From assembly GCF_003991905.1 (NCBI RefSeq), contig NZ_RSCL01000001.1, forward strand, positions 434,001 through 498,000: DNA of 64,000 nucleotides, given 5' to 3'. The notes below the pieces were generated by a model. The model did not search any database and had not been told where the DNA came from. It saw only the letters and a list, made by a program, of their open reading frames with translations. The position numbers and the translations under genes are program-made. The DNA is from Dulcicalothrix desertica PCC 7102 (GTDB lineage: Bacteria; Cyanobacteriota; Cyanobacteriia; Cyanobacteriales; Nostocaceae). Each line of letters begins with the position of its first letter. Position 1 is the stretch's first letter. Of this stretch, positions 24,226-33,850 are shown in pieces.

Positions 24226-26031
24226 TTATTTAATTGCTTCTTGAATCCATTGTTTTAAAGTTGGTACAACATCTTCAATTGCAATTTCTTGTGTTTCTTT
24301 GGTTTTGCGCTGAACTAGTTCAACTTTGCCGTTTGCTAAGGCTTTACCTGTGACTATTCTAAAGGGTATCCCGATTAAGTCGGCGTCTTTGAATTTAACA
24401 CCTGCGCGCTCGTTTCTATCGTCTAGCAATGTTTCTATACCTGCTTTATTAAGTTCTGTGTAGAGTTGTTCTGCTGCTTCGACTTGTTTGGCATCGCTGA
24501 TGTTGGGTATACAAATAATCGCGTGATAGGGTGCGATAGCTACGGGGAAAATTATTCCGTCTTTATCGTAAGATTGTTCGACTGCTGATTGTGCCAGTCT
24601 CGAAACTCCCACACCGTAACAACCCATAACAAGGGGTTTTTCTTCTCCTTGTTCGTTGGTAAATGTGGCGCCCATTGCTTGTGAGTACTTAGTTCCTAGT
24701 TGGAATATATGACCTACTTCGATACCCCGCGCGCTTTGAATTGTTTGCTGTGGGTTATGTACTGCCCTGTCTCCGGGTCTAGCTTTACGCACATCTACGG
24801 TGATGTCTGGTAATTTAATTTGCTCGTTCCAATTGGCGCCTACAACATGATACCCAGCAGTATCGGCGCCTGTAGCAAAGTTTTTTAAGTCAACAGCAGT
24901 TTTATCGACTAAGCGTAAAAACTTTGGCGCAATATCTTTAGCTGATTTAATATGGTCGTCTGTTAAATCAGGTGCAATATAACCCAATGGTAAAGCTTTT
25001 GCTGCCCATTTTGATTGTGCATCGGCATCGGGAACGACTAGCTTTAATAATGCACTGGCGCCATACTGTGAAGCTACCTTGGTTAATTCGTTTTGTAATT
25101 TGACTTCGTTAACTTCTTGGTCGCCACGGATATTTACTAATACCAGTACCGTCATGCCGTTGTCGTAAGAAGCTTGATATAAAACGTTTTTGACGACGTT
25201 GGTAGGGGAACACTTGAGGAACGTACACATTTTTTCTATTGTCTCGGTTCCTGGTGTTTCGACTTTTTCGTAATTTGTAAAAGGTGAAGGTTCTGCATCG
25301 GCAGGTAATGAAACTGCTTTCTCTACGTTTGCAGCATATTGCCCATCTTCAGTGTAAAGTACTTCGTCCTCTCCTGCTTCGGCAAGTACCATAAATTCGG
25401 TTGAACCACTTCCACCAATGGCGCCTGAGTCTGCTTCAACTGGACGAAACGCTAAACCTGAACGACGCAGCATGTTACTGTACGCTTGGTACATATCTTG
25501 ATAGGTTTTCTTTAAACTTTCCTCGTCAGCGTGGAACGAGTAGCCATCCTTCATAATAAACTCGCGTCCCCGCATCAAACCAAAGCGAGGGCGAATTTCA
25601 TCGCGGAACTTGGTTTGTATTTGATAAAGGTGTTGAGGTAACTGACGGTACGAACGAATCATATCGCGCGCTACATACGTAATTACTTCTTCGTGCGTAG
25701 GACCCAAAGCTACCTGACTATCGCGTCTATCGGTAAGGGCAAACATGATACCCTCAGCTTTAGTGTATGTATCCCAACGTCCCGACTCTTTCCATAATTC
25801 CGCAGGCTGCAATTGTGGTAAAAGACACTCTTGGGCGCCAGTAGCATTCATTTCTTCGCGCACTATCTGAGAAACCTTTTGCAATACCCGCCACATTAGC
25901 GGCATGTACGCATAAAGACCAGCACCGATGCGACGAATATAACCTGCGCGAAGTAACAATTTATGACTAGGAATCTCAGCATCCGCTGGGTCATCTCTAA
26001 GCGTGACGAATAACATTTGTGACAGTCGCAT
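24226..26031 (-). CDS. proS: Prolyl-tRNA synthetase
   Basis: A 601-residue bacterial-type class II synthetase that charges tRNA-Pro. The class II motif 2 region [20 protein letters not shown] (residues about 136-155) and motif 3 [10 protein letters not shown] are intact. Between them residues about 230-410 form the INS editing domain that removes Ala-tRNA-Pro ([19 protein letters not shown]). The anticodon-binding domain is C-terminal ([20 protein letters not shown]). Full length for the cyanobacterial type. The start [19 protein letters not shown] is family-typical. Confidence 0.97.
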   Translation of the reverse strand: MRLSQMLFVTLRDDPADAEIPSHKLLLRAGYIRRIGAGLYAYMPLMWRVLQKVSQIVREEMNATGAQECLLPQLQPAELWKESGRWDTYTKAEGIMFALTDRRDSQVALGPTHEEVITYVARDMIRSYRQLPQHLYQIQTKFRDEIRPRFGLMRGREFIMKDGYSFHADEESLKKTYQDMYQAYSNMLRRSGLAFRPVEADSGAIGGSGSTEFMVLAEAGEDEVLYTEDGQYAANVEKAVSLPADAEPSPFTNYEKVETPGTETIEKMCTFLKCSPTNVVKNVLYQASYDNGMTVLVLVNIRGDQEVNEVKLQNELTKVASQYGASALLKLVVPDADAQSKWAAKALPLGYIAPDLTDDHIKSAKDIAPKFLRLVDKTAVDLKNFATGADTAGYHVVGANWNEQIKLPDITVDVRKARPGDRAVHNPQQTIQSARGIEVGHIFQLGTKYSQAMGATFTNEQGEEKPLVMGCYGVGVSRLAQSAVEQSYDKDGIIFPVAIAPYHAIICIPNISDAKQVEAAEQLYTELNKAGIETLLDDRNERAGVKFKDADLIGIPFRIVTGKALANGKVELVQRKTKETQEIAIEDVVPTLKQWIQEAIK

Positions 26032-26108
26032 CGTTGTCCCCTTTTAGCTATAGTTGATTTCGTTCTCGGTTAAGTTTAAAGCAAATATTTTAAATTTTAG
26101 ATTTCCCA

Positions 26109-27524
26109 ATGTTTATGTACCAAGCACAACCACCTCTCGAATTTATCGCTCCCAAGTACAACCCTCAATTTCTGCGTCTTACTCATTTGCTGCTACCACT
26201 GTGGATGCGCGCGCAAACCTCACTTACCAAGGTAGAAGCAGAAAATGTTGAAACATTAGTAGATTTGTACAGTCAGTTTCAAGCGGGTAAAATCCGTTTT
26301 ATGTTAGCATTTCGCCACCCCAAAACCGATGACCCAATCGCATTAGGGTACTTGTTTTCTCGAATCGTACCAGAAGTTGCACGTCATAAAGGCATTAAAT
26401 TCACGGCGCCTGTTCACGCTCATTGTATCTATGACCGAGGCATTCCACTTTGGGCAGGCGCCCACATGGGGTGGATATTGCAGTATTTAGGAGGAACACC
26501 AATACAACGTGGCAAAGCAGATTGGACGGGACTTAGAAGCGCACGCGATTTGTTCGCAAACGGAGCTTTTCCAATGGCAGCGGCGCCGGAAGGTGCTACA
26601 AATGGTTTGTCAGAAATAGTTAGTCCACTTGAACCAGGTATCTCGCAAATGGCATTTTGGTGCGCTGAAGATTTACAGAAAGCAGGACGCACCGAACAAG
26701 TTGTAATATTACCAGTTGGAATTAAATATAGTTATGTAACCGAACCGTGGGACGCCATTAATGATTTACTCACCGAACTCGAAGTAAAAAGCGGGTTAAA
26801 AAGTGAGGAGTTAGGAGTTAGGAGTGAGGAGTTAACTTCTTCTACTCAGCACTCAGCACTCAGCACTCAGCACTCTTTATACTCTCGTTTGCTGCGTTTA
26901 GCAGAACATTTACTGTCAATAATGGAAAACTTTTACACTAAGTTCTACCACTGCAAATTATCAACAAACGGTGGCGCCGAATTACCAAGTGATAAAAATG
27001 AAGCTATAGCCGCGCGGTTACGTGCATTATTAGATGTAATATTACAAGTAGCAGAAGACTTTTTTAAATTACAACCCAAAGGTAGTTTAAACGATAGATG
27101 TCGAAGAGTCGAGCAAGCTGGTTGGAACTGTATTTTTAGAGAAGACTTTAAAGATATTAAGACATTATCTGTTGTAGAAAAAGGTTTAGGCAATCGTGCT
27201 GCTCTTGAAGCTAATATGCGAATGTGGCACATGCGCGTAGTTGAAAGCTTCGTTGCTGTTACAGGCAGTTATGTACGAGAAAATCCCACACCCGAACGCT
27301 TCGCTGAAACTCTTCTAATTTTATGGGAGATGGTAACACGAATCACTGAAGGAAATACCTCTCGGCGCCCAAATTTAGGTAAGCAAAAAGCTAATATTAT
27401 TATAGGTACACCAATATCTGTTTCTGATAGATATTCAGAATATAAAGAAAGTCGTAGTGGCGCCAGACTTGCAGTAGCTGATTTAACCAAAGAATTACAA
27501 GTAAGCTTAGAAAAATTAATTTAA
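26109..27524 (+). CDS. PlsC-type glycerol acyltransferase family protein with an internal STRR
   Basis: A 471-residue cytoplasmic or peripheral membrane protein with the acyltransferase motifs H-x4-D (FRHPKTDD, H70-D75) and PEG (AAAPEGATN, 160-162), as in 1-acyl-sn-glycerol-3-phosphate acyltransferases. The C-terminal half (about 260-471) is a cyanobacterial extension of unknown role. Residues about 232-256 are encoded by a heptamer repeat (26802-26875) that keeps the frame and looks inserted. ATG 26109 is chosen; there is no ribosome site of note. Divergent from proS with 77 bases between. Confidence 0.85.
   Translation: MFMYQAQPPLEFIAPKYNPQFLRLTHLLLPLWMRAQTSLTKVEAENVETLVDLYSQFQAGKIRFMLAFRHPKTDDPIALGYLFSRIVPEVARHKGIKFTAPVHAHCIYDRGIPLWAGAHMGWILQYLGGTPIQRGKADWTGLRSARDLFANGAFPMAAAPEGATNGLSEIVSPLEPGISQMAFWCAEDLQKAGRTEQVVILPVGIKYSYVTEPWDAINDLLTELEVKSGLKSEELGVRSEELTSSTQHSALSTQHSLYSRLLRLAEHLLSIMENFYTKFYHCKLSTNGGAELPSDKNEAIAARLRALLDVILQVAEDFFKLQPKGSLNDRCRRVEQAGWNCIFREDFKDIKTLSVVEKGLGNRAALEANMRMWHMRVVESFVAVTGSYVRENPTPERFAETLLILWEMVTRITEGNTSRRPNLGKQKANIIIGTPISVSDRYSEYKESRSGARLAVADLTKELQVSLEKLI
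26802..26875. repeat. Heptamer repeat (STRR) inside the acyltransferase gene
   Basis: GAGTTAG/GAGTGAG heptamers are followed by four and a half TCAGCAC heptamers, so the two halves are partly inverted complements. The same element lies between genes at 36055-36200. STRR heptamer repeats are a known feature of heterocystous cyanobacteria. Here it is in frame and adds about 25 residues (SEELGVRSEELTSSTQHS and on). Confidence 0.9.
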
Positions 27525-27534
27525 AATTGAACAT

Positions 27535-27610
27535 ACACAAACGTAGGGTGTGGCGCCTTGATAAAACTTGAGCGTAGTGATAAAACTTGTGGCGCCACGC
27601 ACCGACTTTG
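27535..27610. repeat. Inverted repeat with two GGCGCC sites
   Basis: GTGTGGCGCC near 27550 and GTGGCGCCACGCACC near 27588 flank a duplicated TTGATAAAACTTGAGCG / TGATAAAACTTG. The sequence resembles the CGTAGGGTG...CACGCACC element at 8871-8940. It lies 10 bases after the acyltransferase stop and may end its transcript. Confidence 0.6.
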
Positions 27611-27778
27611 AATTGTGACTAAACATATTTTTCGCTTTTGTTATACTTACGTTGTTGTGATTGATTAGGATAAGATTAAACAGCACGGTAATTATGTCTT
27701 TGGATGGTAATTTATAATTGACCTACTTTGCTGCATCATATAAAATAGTAATTAATGTTAAACAGGCGCCATAAGAAT

Positions 27779-27964
27779 ATGACTACTCATAAACTACCTC
27801 AGAAAAAGAAGAAAGCTCAGAAGAATGAACACCCGCTTGCAGACCTTGAAGGCAAGTTTGGGGGTGAACTCTGGGAAGCGACTCTTGAAGAAATAAAACG
27901 CTTTAGAGAAGCAGAAAAAGAAGAGATTAATAAAATTTTAGATAGTAGTTTAGATGACAAGTAA
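27779..27964 (+). CDS. Probable VapB-type antitoxin (61 aa)
   Basis: A 61-residue charged protein: a lysine-rich start (HKLPQKKKKAQKNEHPLADL), then GGELWEATLEEIKRFREAEK and NKILDSS. It lies five bases before a PIN-domain gene, the normal antitoxin position. The C-terminal helix should bind the toxin. ATG 27779 is preferred over an upstream non-ATG start at 27755. The DNA-binding fold is not obvious, so the call rests mainly on context. Confidence 0.7.
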   Translation: MTTHKLPQKKKKAQKNEHPLADLEGKFGGELWEATLEEIKRFREAEKEEINKILDSSLDDK

Positions 27965-27969
27965 CACCA

Positions 27970-28392
27970 GTGTATATACTTGATACAATCATTGTTAGTA
28001 ATTATCTAGATAAACGTCGTAATTTTCCGCTTATTGGAAAAAAGATTCGGAGTAAGCCGCCTGAATCAATATTTGTTAGCATTATTACCGTTGAGGAAAT
28101 AATCCAGGGTCTTTTAGCTATAATTCAAAAATCAAGGCAGAAATCCTCTGTAATAAATGCGTATCAGGAATTTGAAGAATTATTTGAAGCGCTGCATCGC
28201 TTTCAAATCTTGCCTTATACTTCGGAGGCAGAACAAATTTATCAATCATTATCTCCGAAAGTAAAGCGCGTAGGAACCCAAGATTGTAGAATTGCTGCAA
28301 CTGCTTGCTCAAAGGGATATATTGTGGTTACGGCAAATGTAGGTGATTTTGAGAGAATTGGAATTGTTTCAATTGAAGACTGGACGCAGTAG
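27970..28392 (+). CDS. VapC-type PIN-domain toxin
   Basis: A 140-residue PIN-domain ribonuclease, start GTG 27970. The four acidic residues of the active site are present: D5 in YILDT, E in TVEEIIQG (about 44), D in GTQDCRIAATA (about 105) and D in TANVGDFERI (about 124). Such toxins cleave tRNA or rRNA when the antitoxin is lost. Forms an operon with the preceding antitoxin gene. Confidence 0.88.
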   Translation: MYILDTIIVSNYLDKRRNFPLIGKKIRSKPPESIFVSIITVEEIIQGLLAIIQKSRQKSSVINAYQEFEELFEALHRFQILPYTSEAEQIYQSLSPKVKRVGTQDCRIAATACSKGYIVVTANVGDFERIGIVSIEDWTQ

Positions 28393-28451
28393 TATTAAAT
28401 CAATTTTCAATTATCGCTATATTTGTCAAAAATTTCGTATAACTCGATGTT

Positions 28452-28652
28452 TTACAAGTGGGTAAAACCTCTTTTTATTAAATGTTGTAATGCTTTTTTA
28501 GCTAGTCTATCTAATTTCCCCGCAGCGACATCTGCCTCAAATTGCTTATCCCATATAGCAGCGTCGAAGGAAGCAAACCATAAACGGAAACTTGTAAGCT
28601 CTTCTTCTGAAAGCTGACTGATGGCAAGCTTAATTTCTTCAAGGGTTTTCAT
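28452..28652 (-). CDS. Orphan antitoxin-like protein (66 aa)
   Basis: MKTLEEIKLAISQLSEEELT, then RLWFASFDAAIWDKQFEADV and AAGKLDRLAKKAL match a widespread small antitoxin family normally followed by a RelE-type toxin gene. Downstream, at about 28410-28450, only a short relic can be read (HRVIRNF, then a stop where Trp is expected, then QI). The toxin therefore seems lost. Full length for the antitoxin. Confidence 0.75.
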   Translation of the reverse strand: MKTLEEIKLAISQLSEEELTSFRLWFASFDAAIWDKQFEADVAAGKLDRLAKKALQHLIKRGFTHL

Positions 28653-29131
28653 ACATTAGCTTTCTTTCGCAATAACTCTACTTACTCAAGTATATATAAT
28701 AAATGAATCCATTCCGATGGTGGAATGGTACAAACTTTGCGAATTGTAGGTTGGGTGGAGCGCGAGTGCGTAACCCAATATAGATAATAAAAATTGTTGG
28801 GTTCCGTTCCTCCACGCAACCTACGATTAAGTTTTGCGCGCTCTTTGTAAGCGACATTCATTCCTATGGTGCCTTAATCATTATTGGTAATTTCCATTAC
28901 ACAAGCCCTTCAATCTTAGGCGCCATCCAGTAATTAGATGTTGAAGAAAGCCTTGTACGTAATAATACTAGATTTAATGTATTTCCTCGCTAGTTTTTAA
29001 TTTTAACTTGCTGCTTAAAACTTAACTTTAGTTGAGGAAAGCATATCTAACTTTTCTAGTATAATATCGTTAATTTAAGATTTTACAGCGCAATAAAATT
29101 TTCTCGCTAGCAATTGCTAAAACTATTTCTT
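28653..29131. other. Non-coding stretch with a large TTGGG inverted repeat
   Basis: At 28746-28830, TGTAGGTTGGGTGGAGCGCG pairs imperfectly with GGAACCCAA / CCACGCAACCTACGA, an 85-base foldback. A GGCGCC lies at 28920. The last 150 bases are AT-rich and probably contain the promoter of the flavoprotein gene. No gene is seen. Confidence 0.6.
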
Positions 29132-30604
29132 ATGAAAAATAGTCTATCACGTCGCGATATCTTGCAAGGTTTGATTACGAGTACTGTTGTCATTGGGTTT
29201 GATACAGTTTGTCGTTCATGGGTGACACATGCGAATGCAGCAGAATTATTTGTCAATTTACCAGATTTAGATGGAGTACTTTACACTGATGATGCTACGC
29301 GCGAAAAGGCTGCTGATGATTTTGGACATTTAGTACGTCATTATCCGAAAGCTGTACTTAAACCAGGTTCGATTAATGATATTGTCAAGATAATCAGATT
29401 TGCTCGTAATTACAATCTCAAAGTTGCCGCGCGCGGTCAGGGTCATACTTGCTACGGTCAGGCACAAGTAGAAAATGGTGTGGTCATTGATACAAGTACG
29501 CTGAATAAAATTCATAATATTAATACTCTTCAAGTGGTTGTTGATGCTGGGGTGCGGTGGAGTGAGCTATTGCAAGCAACATTGCCACAACAATTGACAC
29601 CACCTGTTCTTACCGATTACTTAGAACTGTCGATTGGAGGCACATTATCAAATGGTGGTATAGGTGGTGCAGCTCACCGCTATGGTGTGCAAGTTGATAA
29701 TGTTTTAGAACTTCAGGTTGTGACTGGTGAGGGTGAGCTTTTAACTTGTTCGTTTTATAAAAATCGAGATTTATTTGAAGCGGTGTTAGCAGGTTTGGGG
29801 CAGTGTGCAATTATAGTCAGGGCAACTGTCCGATTAATCAAAGCCTTTGCTAATGCCCGTGTATTTCTCCTAGATTATGACGATTTAGCTACTTTTACTC
29901 GTGACCAACGCTTACTTATTGATTCGGAACGATTTAATTATGTAGAAGGTCAAATTGTAAGCAAACAAGACGGTGGATGGCGCTATCTGTTAGAGGCAGC
30001 TAGCTTTTATACACCACCACTAGAGCCAGACAATACCAGGCTGCTCGCCTCCTTAAGCTATACTAAAGGTTCCGAAAAAATTGAAGATAAAAGTTATTTC
30101 GACTTTCTCAATCGTTTAGCTCCGACTGTTGCTTTCCTTAAATCGATTGATGTTTGGTCTAACCCTCATCCTTGGATTAACTTGTTTGTACCAGCAACTG
30201 CTGTAGACCAATATATTAGTGAGGTTGTTTCCACTTTGACTTTAGCTGACACAGGAAATAGTCCAGTTCTGCTATATCCTGTGAAAACAAACCGTTTCAC
30301 ACTGCCATTGTTTAGAGTACCCAACGAGCAAATCGCGTTTCTCTTTACGATTTTACGAACTGCACCGCCAAATGATGATACTACGAAAGTACGTATGCTC
30401 AATGACAACCGAAAATTGTTTGAGCGTAACCGCGATTTGAATGGTACTCGTTATCCCGTTGATGCCATCGCGTTCTCTCAAGAAGATTGGCAACAACATT
30501 TTGGTCGAACCTGGAGCAAATTAGTCAATGCCAAGCGACGTTATGACCCTGCTCGCATTCTTACTCCCGGTCAAAGTATTTTCAGTCTTCTTAAAAAGTC
30601 ATGA
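29132..30604 (+). CDS. FAD-linked oxidoreductase, cytokinin-dehydrogenase-like
   Basis: A 490-residue flavoprotein of the VAO/PCMH family. The N-terminus has a Tat-like signal (SRRDILQGLITSTVV). The FAD domain (about 60-240) contains PGSINDIVKIIRFARNYNLK, then ARGQGHTCYGQAQ, where the His is the expected site of covalent FAD attachment. LSIGGTLSNGGIGGAAHRYG completes the binding site. The C-terminal half with WINLFVPA and YDPARILTPGQSIF resembles cytokinin dehydrogenases, which cleave the side chain of isopentenyl-adenine. Substrate assignment is tentative. ATG 29132 is chosen over TTG 29114 because it starts the Tat signal. Confidence 0.85.
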   Translation: MKNSLSRRDILQGLITSTVVIGFDTVCRSWVTHANAAELFVNLPDLDGVLYTDDATREKAADDFGHLVRHYPKAVLKPGSINDIVKIIRFARNYNLKVAARGQGHTCYGQAQVENGVVIDTSTLNKIHNINTLQVVVDAGVRWSELLQATLPQQLTPPVLTDYLELSIGGTLSNGGIGGAAHRYGVQVDNVLELQVVTGEGELLTCSFYKNRDLFEAVLAGLGQCAIIVRATVRLIKAFANARVFLLDYDDLATFTRDQRLLIDSERFNYVEGQIVSKQDGGWRYLLEAASFYTPPLEPDNTRLLASLSYTKGSEKIEDKSYFDFLNRLAPTVAFLKSIDVWSNPHPWINLFVPATAVDQYISEVVSTLTLADTGNSPVLLYPVKTNRFTLPLFRVPNEQIAFLFTILRTAPPNDDTTKVRMLNDNRKLFERNRDLNGTRYPVDAIAFSQEDWQQHFGRTWSKLVNAKRRYDPARILTPGQSIFSLLKKS

Positions 30605-30971
30605 TTATTACTAATTTTTAGTAATCTGACCGGAATGCACCTTCGATTGGGATAGTAAGGTGGCTTTTGCCACCCTACGCTTGGGATAAGCTTTTCGCCT
30701 ACCATAAGTGAATATCCTACCCTGCGGGAAAACTGCGTTTACGGATAACAGTAAATCTATCCAAAGTGATATCTTCTGGCATTAGTTTCATTTAAAGTTA
30801 TAATGAGAAATATAGAGTTTCTAGCATTTAATAAAACTTAATCTATATCTGATTTGGAAGCGAGTTACTTTCAGATTTTTTAAATTCTGTTGCTTTCTGT
30901 CTATATAAATTTATCAATTCAAATATTCAGTTAACAGTTATCAGCCTACTGTTAACTAAAGGCAAGTATAT
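30605..30971. other. Non-coding stretch with small hairpins
   Basis: A hairpin AAGGTGGC-TTTT-GCCACCCT at about 30657-30677 may end the flavoprotein transcript. CCTACCCTGCGGGAAAACTG near 30717 resembles the interior of the MITE at 18498. The rest is AT-rich upstream sequence of the amidohydrolase gene. Confidence 0.5.
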
Positions 30972-32201
30972 ATGGATACTAACTTAACTTATTACGATTT
31001 AGTTATTAAAGATGGTTGGGTAATTGACCCTAGTCAATCGCTGAACGGATATTTTGATGTTGCAGTGTCTAATGGTAAAATTGTTGCAGTTGCCAAGCAA
31101 TTAACGAACTACAAAGCCAAGCAAACTGTTGTAGCGTCTGATTATATAGTGTGTCCTGGCTTAATTGATTTACATACTCATGTGTATGAGTGGGTAACTA
31201 ATTTTGGTCTGCCTGCTGATGATGCGGGTATTAATTCAGGTTCTACCACAGTTGTAGATCAGGGTAGCAGCAGTCATTTTAATTTTCCAGGCTTTAAGTC
31301 TAATGTTGTAGACAAAGTTAAAACAGATGTACGTTGCTTTCTTTCAGTTAATGTAGGCGCCAATAAAGCACTAGATATTACAGGTGCTTGTTTTGATAGT
31401 CCTAAAAACATCAATATAGATGCAATTGTGCATTTAGCTGAAGAATATCCTGACATTATACGTGGCTTTAAGGTTTTTGCTGATTCAGGCTCTATATCTC
31501 GATGGGGTATGGGTGTAATGGAATTAGCGCGTGAAATAGGTTTAAGGACTGGTTTGCCGTTGTATGTTCACACAGGAGAATTATTCCCTGTAGTTGAAAC
31601 CTCACGACCATCACCAGAACAGGTAGTAGAAAAAGTGGTGTCCTACATGAAAGCAGGTGATATATTAGGTCATTGCTACAGTTGCCAACCAGATGGAGTG
31701 ATGGGAAGGCGTACTAAAGTTCCAGATTGGCTGCTTCAAGCTATCGAGCGTGGGGTCTTATTAGATTTAGGGCACGGATTGAAATTTAGCTTTGACATCG
31801 CTCGACTAATGATAGAGCAAGGAGTCTTACCTTACACCATAAGTAGTGATGTCCACGGTGACTTTTTTACTCTTCACGATGATTCTCATTTGAACTATAG
31901 TTTGTGCGGTACTATATCGAAATTAATGGCTTTAGGCTTGGATTTAGTAAGTGCGATTGCTTCTGTCACCATTAACCCAGCTTGCATTTTAAAAGCAGAA
32001 TCTGAGATTGGTACGTTAAAGATTGGTTCGCGCGCGGATATTAGCGTATTAAATTTAATAGAAGGGTGTTGGTTGCTTTTTGACTCGATGGGCAAACAAG
32101 TGATAGCAAAACAAAAACTGGTGCCTGTTTGGGTTGTACGTTCAGGAGAGTTAATTCAACCACATCTCCGTCTTCTACGAGATGAACGAATATCGGTGTA
32201 A
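30972..32201 (+). CDS. Amidohydrolase/deacetylase-family metallohydrolase
   Basis: A 409-residue metal-dependent hydrolase of the dihydroorotase-like branch. Metal ligands are visible: H68 and H70 in LIDLHTHVYE, a carboxylated Lys K167 in RGFKVFADSG, H200 in YVHTGE, H234 in ILGHCYS and the catalytic D293 in ISSDVHGD. The N- and C-terminal strands form the small beta sandwich (LVIKDGWVIDPSQSLNGYFD). The family deacetylates or hydrolyses N-acyl amino acids or cyclic amides; the substrate here is unknown. It is monocistronic as far as can be seen. Confidence 0.9.
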   Translation: MDTNLTYYDLVIKDGWVIDPSQSLNGYFDVAVSNGKIVAVAKQLTNYKAKQTVVASDYIVCPGLIDLHTHVYEWVTNFGLPADDAGINSGSTTVVDQGSSSHFNFPGFKSNVVDKVKTDVRCFLSVNVGANKALDITGACFDSPKNINIDAIVHLAEEYPDIIRGFKVFADSGSISRWGMGVMELAREIGLRTGLPLYVHTGELFPVVETSRPSPEQVVEKVVSYMKAGDILGHCYSCQPDGVMGRRTKVPDWLLQAIERGVLLDLGHGLKFSFDIARLMIEQGVLPYTISSDVHGDFFTLHDDSHLNYSLCGTISKLMALGLDLVSAIASVTINPACILKAESEIGTLKIGSRADISVLNLIEGCWLLFDSMGKQVIAKQKLVPVWVVRSGELIQPHLRLLRDERISV

Positions 32202-32318
32202 TGAGATAGATGTTAGTAATCAAAACCTTTGTATAGCTTAAACATCATACTTTACAGGAATTGTTCACTCGTGAGGCACCTTCAGTTTAAAATAAGCACG
32301 GCGCCACCATTTAAACTC

Positions 32319-33095
32319 ATGCAAGACAATCTAAATGCAGCTACACCGTTGTATACTTTAAATCCACGTGAACGATTTACAGAACGTGCGGATGATTATG
32401 TAAAGCATCGTCCCAGTTATCCACCACAGGCAATTGATTTTATTCTTGAAGGACTGGCGCCTGCTTCTCAAATTTTAGCAGCAGATATTGGTGCAGGTAC
32501 AGGAATTGCATCACGGTTATTAGCTCTTCGTGGAGTTAAGGTAATTGCAGTTGAACCAAATGCAGCAATGCGAGAAGCTGCACAAACACACAAGAATGTC
32601 GAATATCGCTCAGGGGGTGCGGAAGCGACTAATTTACCAGATGCATCGGTTGATTTGGTAACGGCATTTCAAGCTTTTCACTGGTTTAACCCTGAGCCAA
32701 CTTTATTGGAATTTCGTCGTATTTTAAAACCGGATGGACGTTTGGCTGTTGTGTGGAATAATCGTGATAAAAATGATGCTTTTACTGAAGAATATAATAG
32801 TTTTGTGCGTGCGCTATCTAATAATCATCCAAGTAAGTCAAGGTTAGAGTTAGTAGAACCATTACGGCAAACTCAACATTTTACGAGTTATTACGAACAC
32901 GAACCAATTCCATATCGTCAAGAGTTAGATTTTGATGGTTTGATAGGACGTGCGATGAGTACTTCTTATGTTCCACGTGAAGGGAAGGGTTATCAGCTAC
33001 TTGTTTCTGGGTTGCGAGATTTGTATGAAAGGTTTTGTGATAGGGAGGGGTTGGTGTATATAGTTTATCAGACTAATGTTTATGTGTTGAGTTAG
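32319..33095 (+). CDS. Class I SAM methyltransferase, copy A (258 aa)
   Basis: Motif I ILAADIGAGTGIASRLLALR (residues about 45-64), an acidic end of strand 2 in VIAVEPNAAMR, motif IV VDLVTAFQAFHWF and the post-motif LEFRRILKPDGRLAVVW define a Methyltransf_11-type enzyme. A longer frame starts at 32229, but ATG 32319 aligns with the paralogue at 33851, and the bases before both (AAATAAGCA-GGCGCCAC) are conserved. Substrate unknown. A GGGCA/TGCCC repeat starts at its stop codon. Confidence 0.9.
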   Translation: MQDNLNAATPLYTLNPRERFTERADDYVKHRPSYPPQAIDFILEGLAPASQILAADIGAGTGIASRLLALRGVKVIAVEPNAAMREAAQTHKNVEYRSGGAEATNLPDASVDLVTAFQAFHWFNPEPTLLEFRRILKPDGRLAVVWNNRDKNDAFTEEYNSFVRALSNNHPSKSRLELVEPLRQTQHFTSYYEHEPIPYRQELDFDGLIGRAMSTSYVPREGKGYQLLVSGLRDLYERFCDREGLVYIVYQTNVYVLS

Positions 33096-33130
33096 AGACG
33101 GGCAGGGATGCCCGTTCCACAAGAGATGCT

Positions 33131-33634
33131 ATGAATAATAAACTTGTAACAATCGCAACTTTTGGGAACTCTGTCGAAGCTTCGCTAGCACAGCAGGTAC
33201 TCGAAGCTGAAGGAATTCCTGCGTTTTTGATGGATGATAATACTGCTGGTGTGGCTTGGCATTTAACTATTGCTTTAGGTTGGATTAAACTTAAGGTTAT
33301 GCAAGCTGATGTTGATAATGCTATTGATATTTTGACTGCTGTTGATTTACATGAAAATTTACAAAGACCTGAGAATGAGGAAGCTTCAAGGCGCCATTCC
33401 AGTTCTACTAGTAAAAATGATAAGATTTTAAACGATGCATTTAATGCTGCAATCATTGGGTTGTTTGTTTTCCCACTTTGCGTATTGCAGCTTTATTCGC
33501 TTTCGTTACTAATTTATCTATTATTTACTGGTTGGGTTAGTTCAAATCAACAACTAAAAGCTGTACTGACGTTTTTATTGAATGTATTAATCCTTGGCAT
33601 CACATGGATGATATTTACTGCATTGGTCAGTTAG
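33131..33634 (+). CDS. DUF2007-domain membrane protein (167 aa)
   Basis: Residues 1-75 match the small DUF2007 signal-transducing-type domain: LVTIATFGNSVEASLAQQVL, then EGIPAFLMDDNTAGVAWHL and VMQADVDNAIDIL. A charged linker and two or three hydrophobic helices follow (about 108-165), which anchor it in the membrane. It separates two duplicated methyltransferase genes on the same strand and may have been carried with them. Role unknown. Confidence 0.8.
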   Translation: MNNKLVTIATFGNSVEASLAQQVLEAEGIPAFLMDDNTAGVAWHLTIALGWIKLKVMQADVDNAIDILTAVDLHENLQRPENEEASRRHSSSTSKNDKILNDAFNAAIIGLFVFPLCVLQLYSLSLLIYLLFTGWVSSNQQLKAVLTFLLNVLILGITWMIFTALVS

Positions 33635-33850
33635 CTATTTCAGATTCACGACTGAGTTGGCGCTGTGATTTAAAAATGTTAATATTGTTACTTAAATTTT
33701 ATTTTTTTACGTATTATTCTCCTCCGGGCAAACTGCGTTAACGCAAAAAAGGCGCTATTTTACAGGATGATTTGTGTGATTAGCGATATTTTTATACAAG
33801 TCCTTTCCCTTTAGCTATAAAATAAGCAAGGCGCCACTAAACCCAAACCC

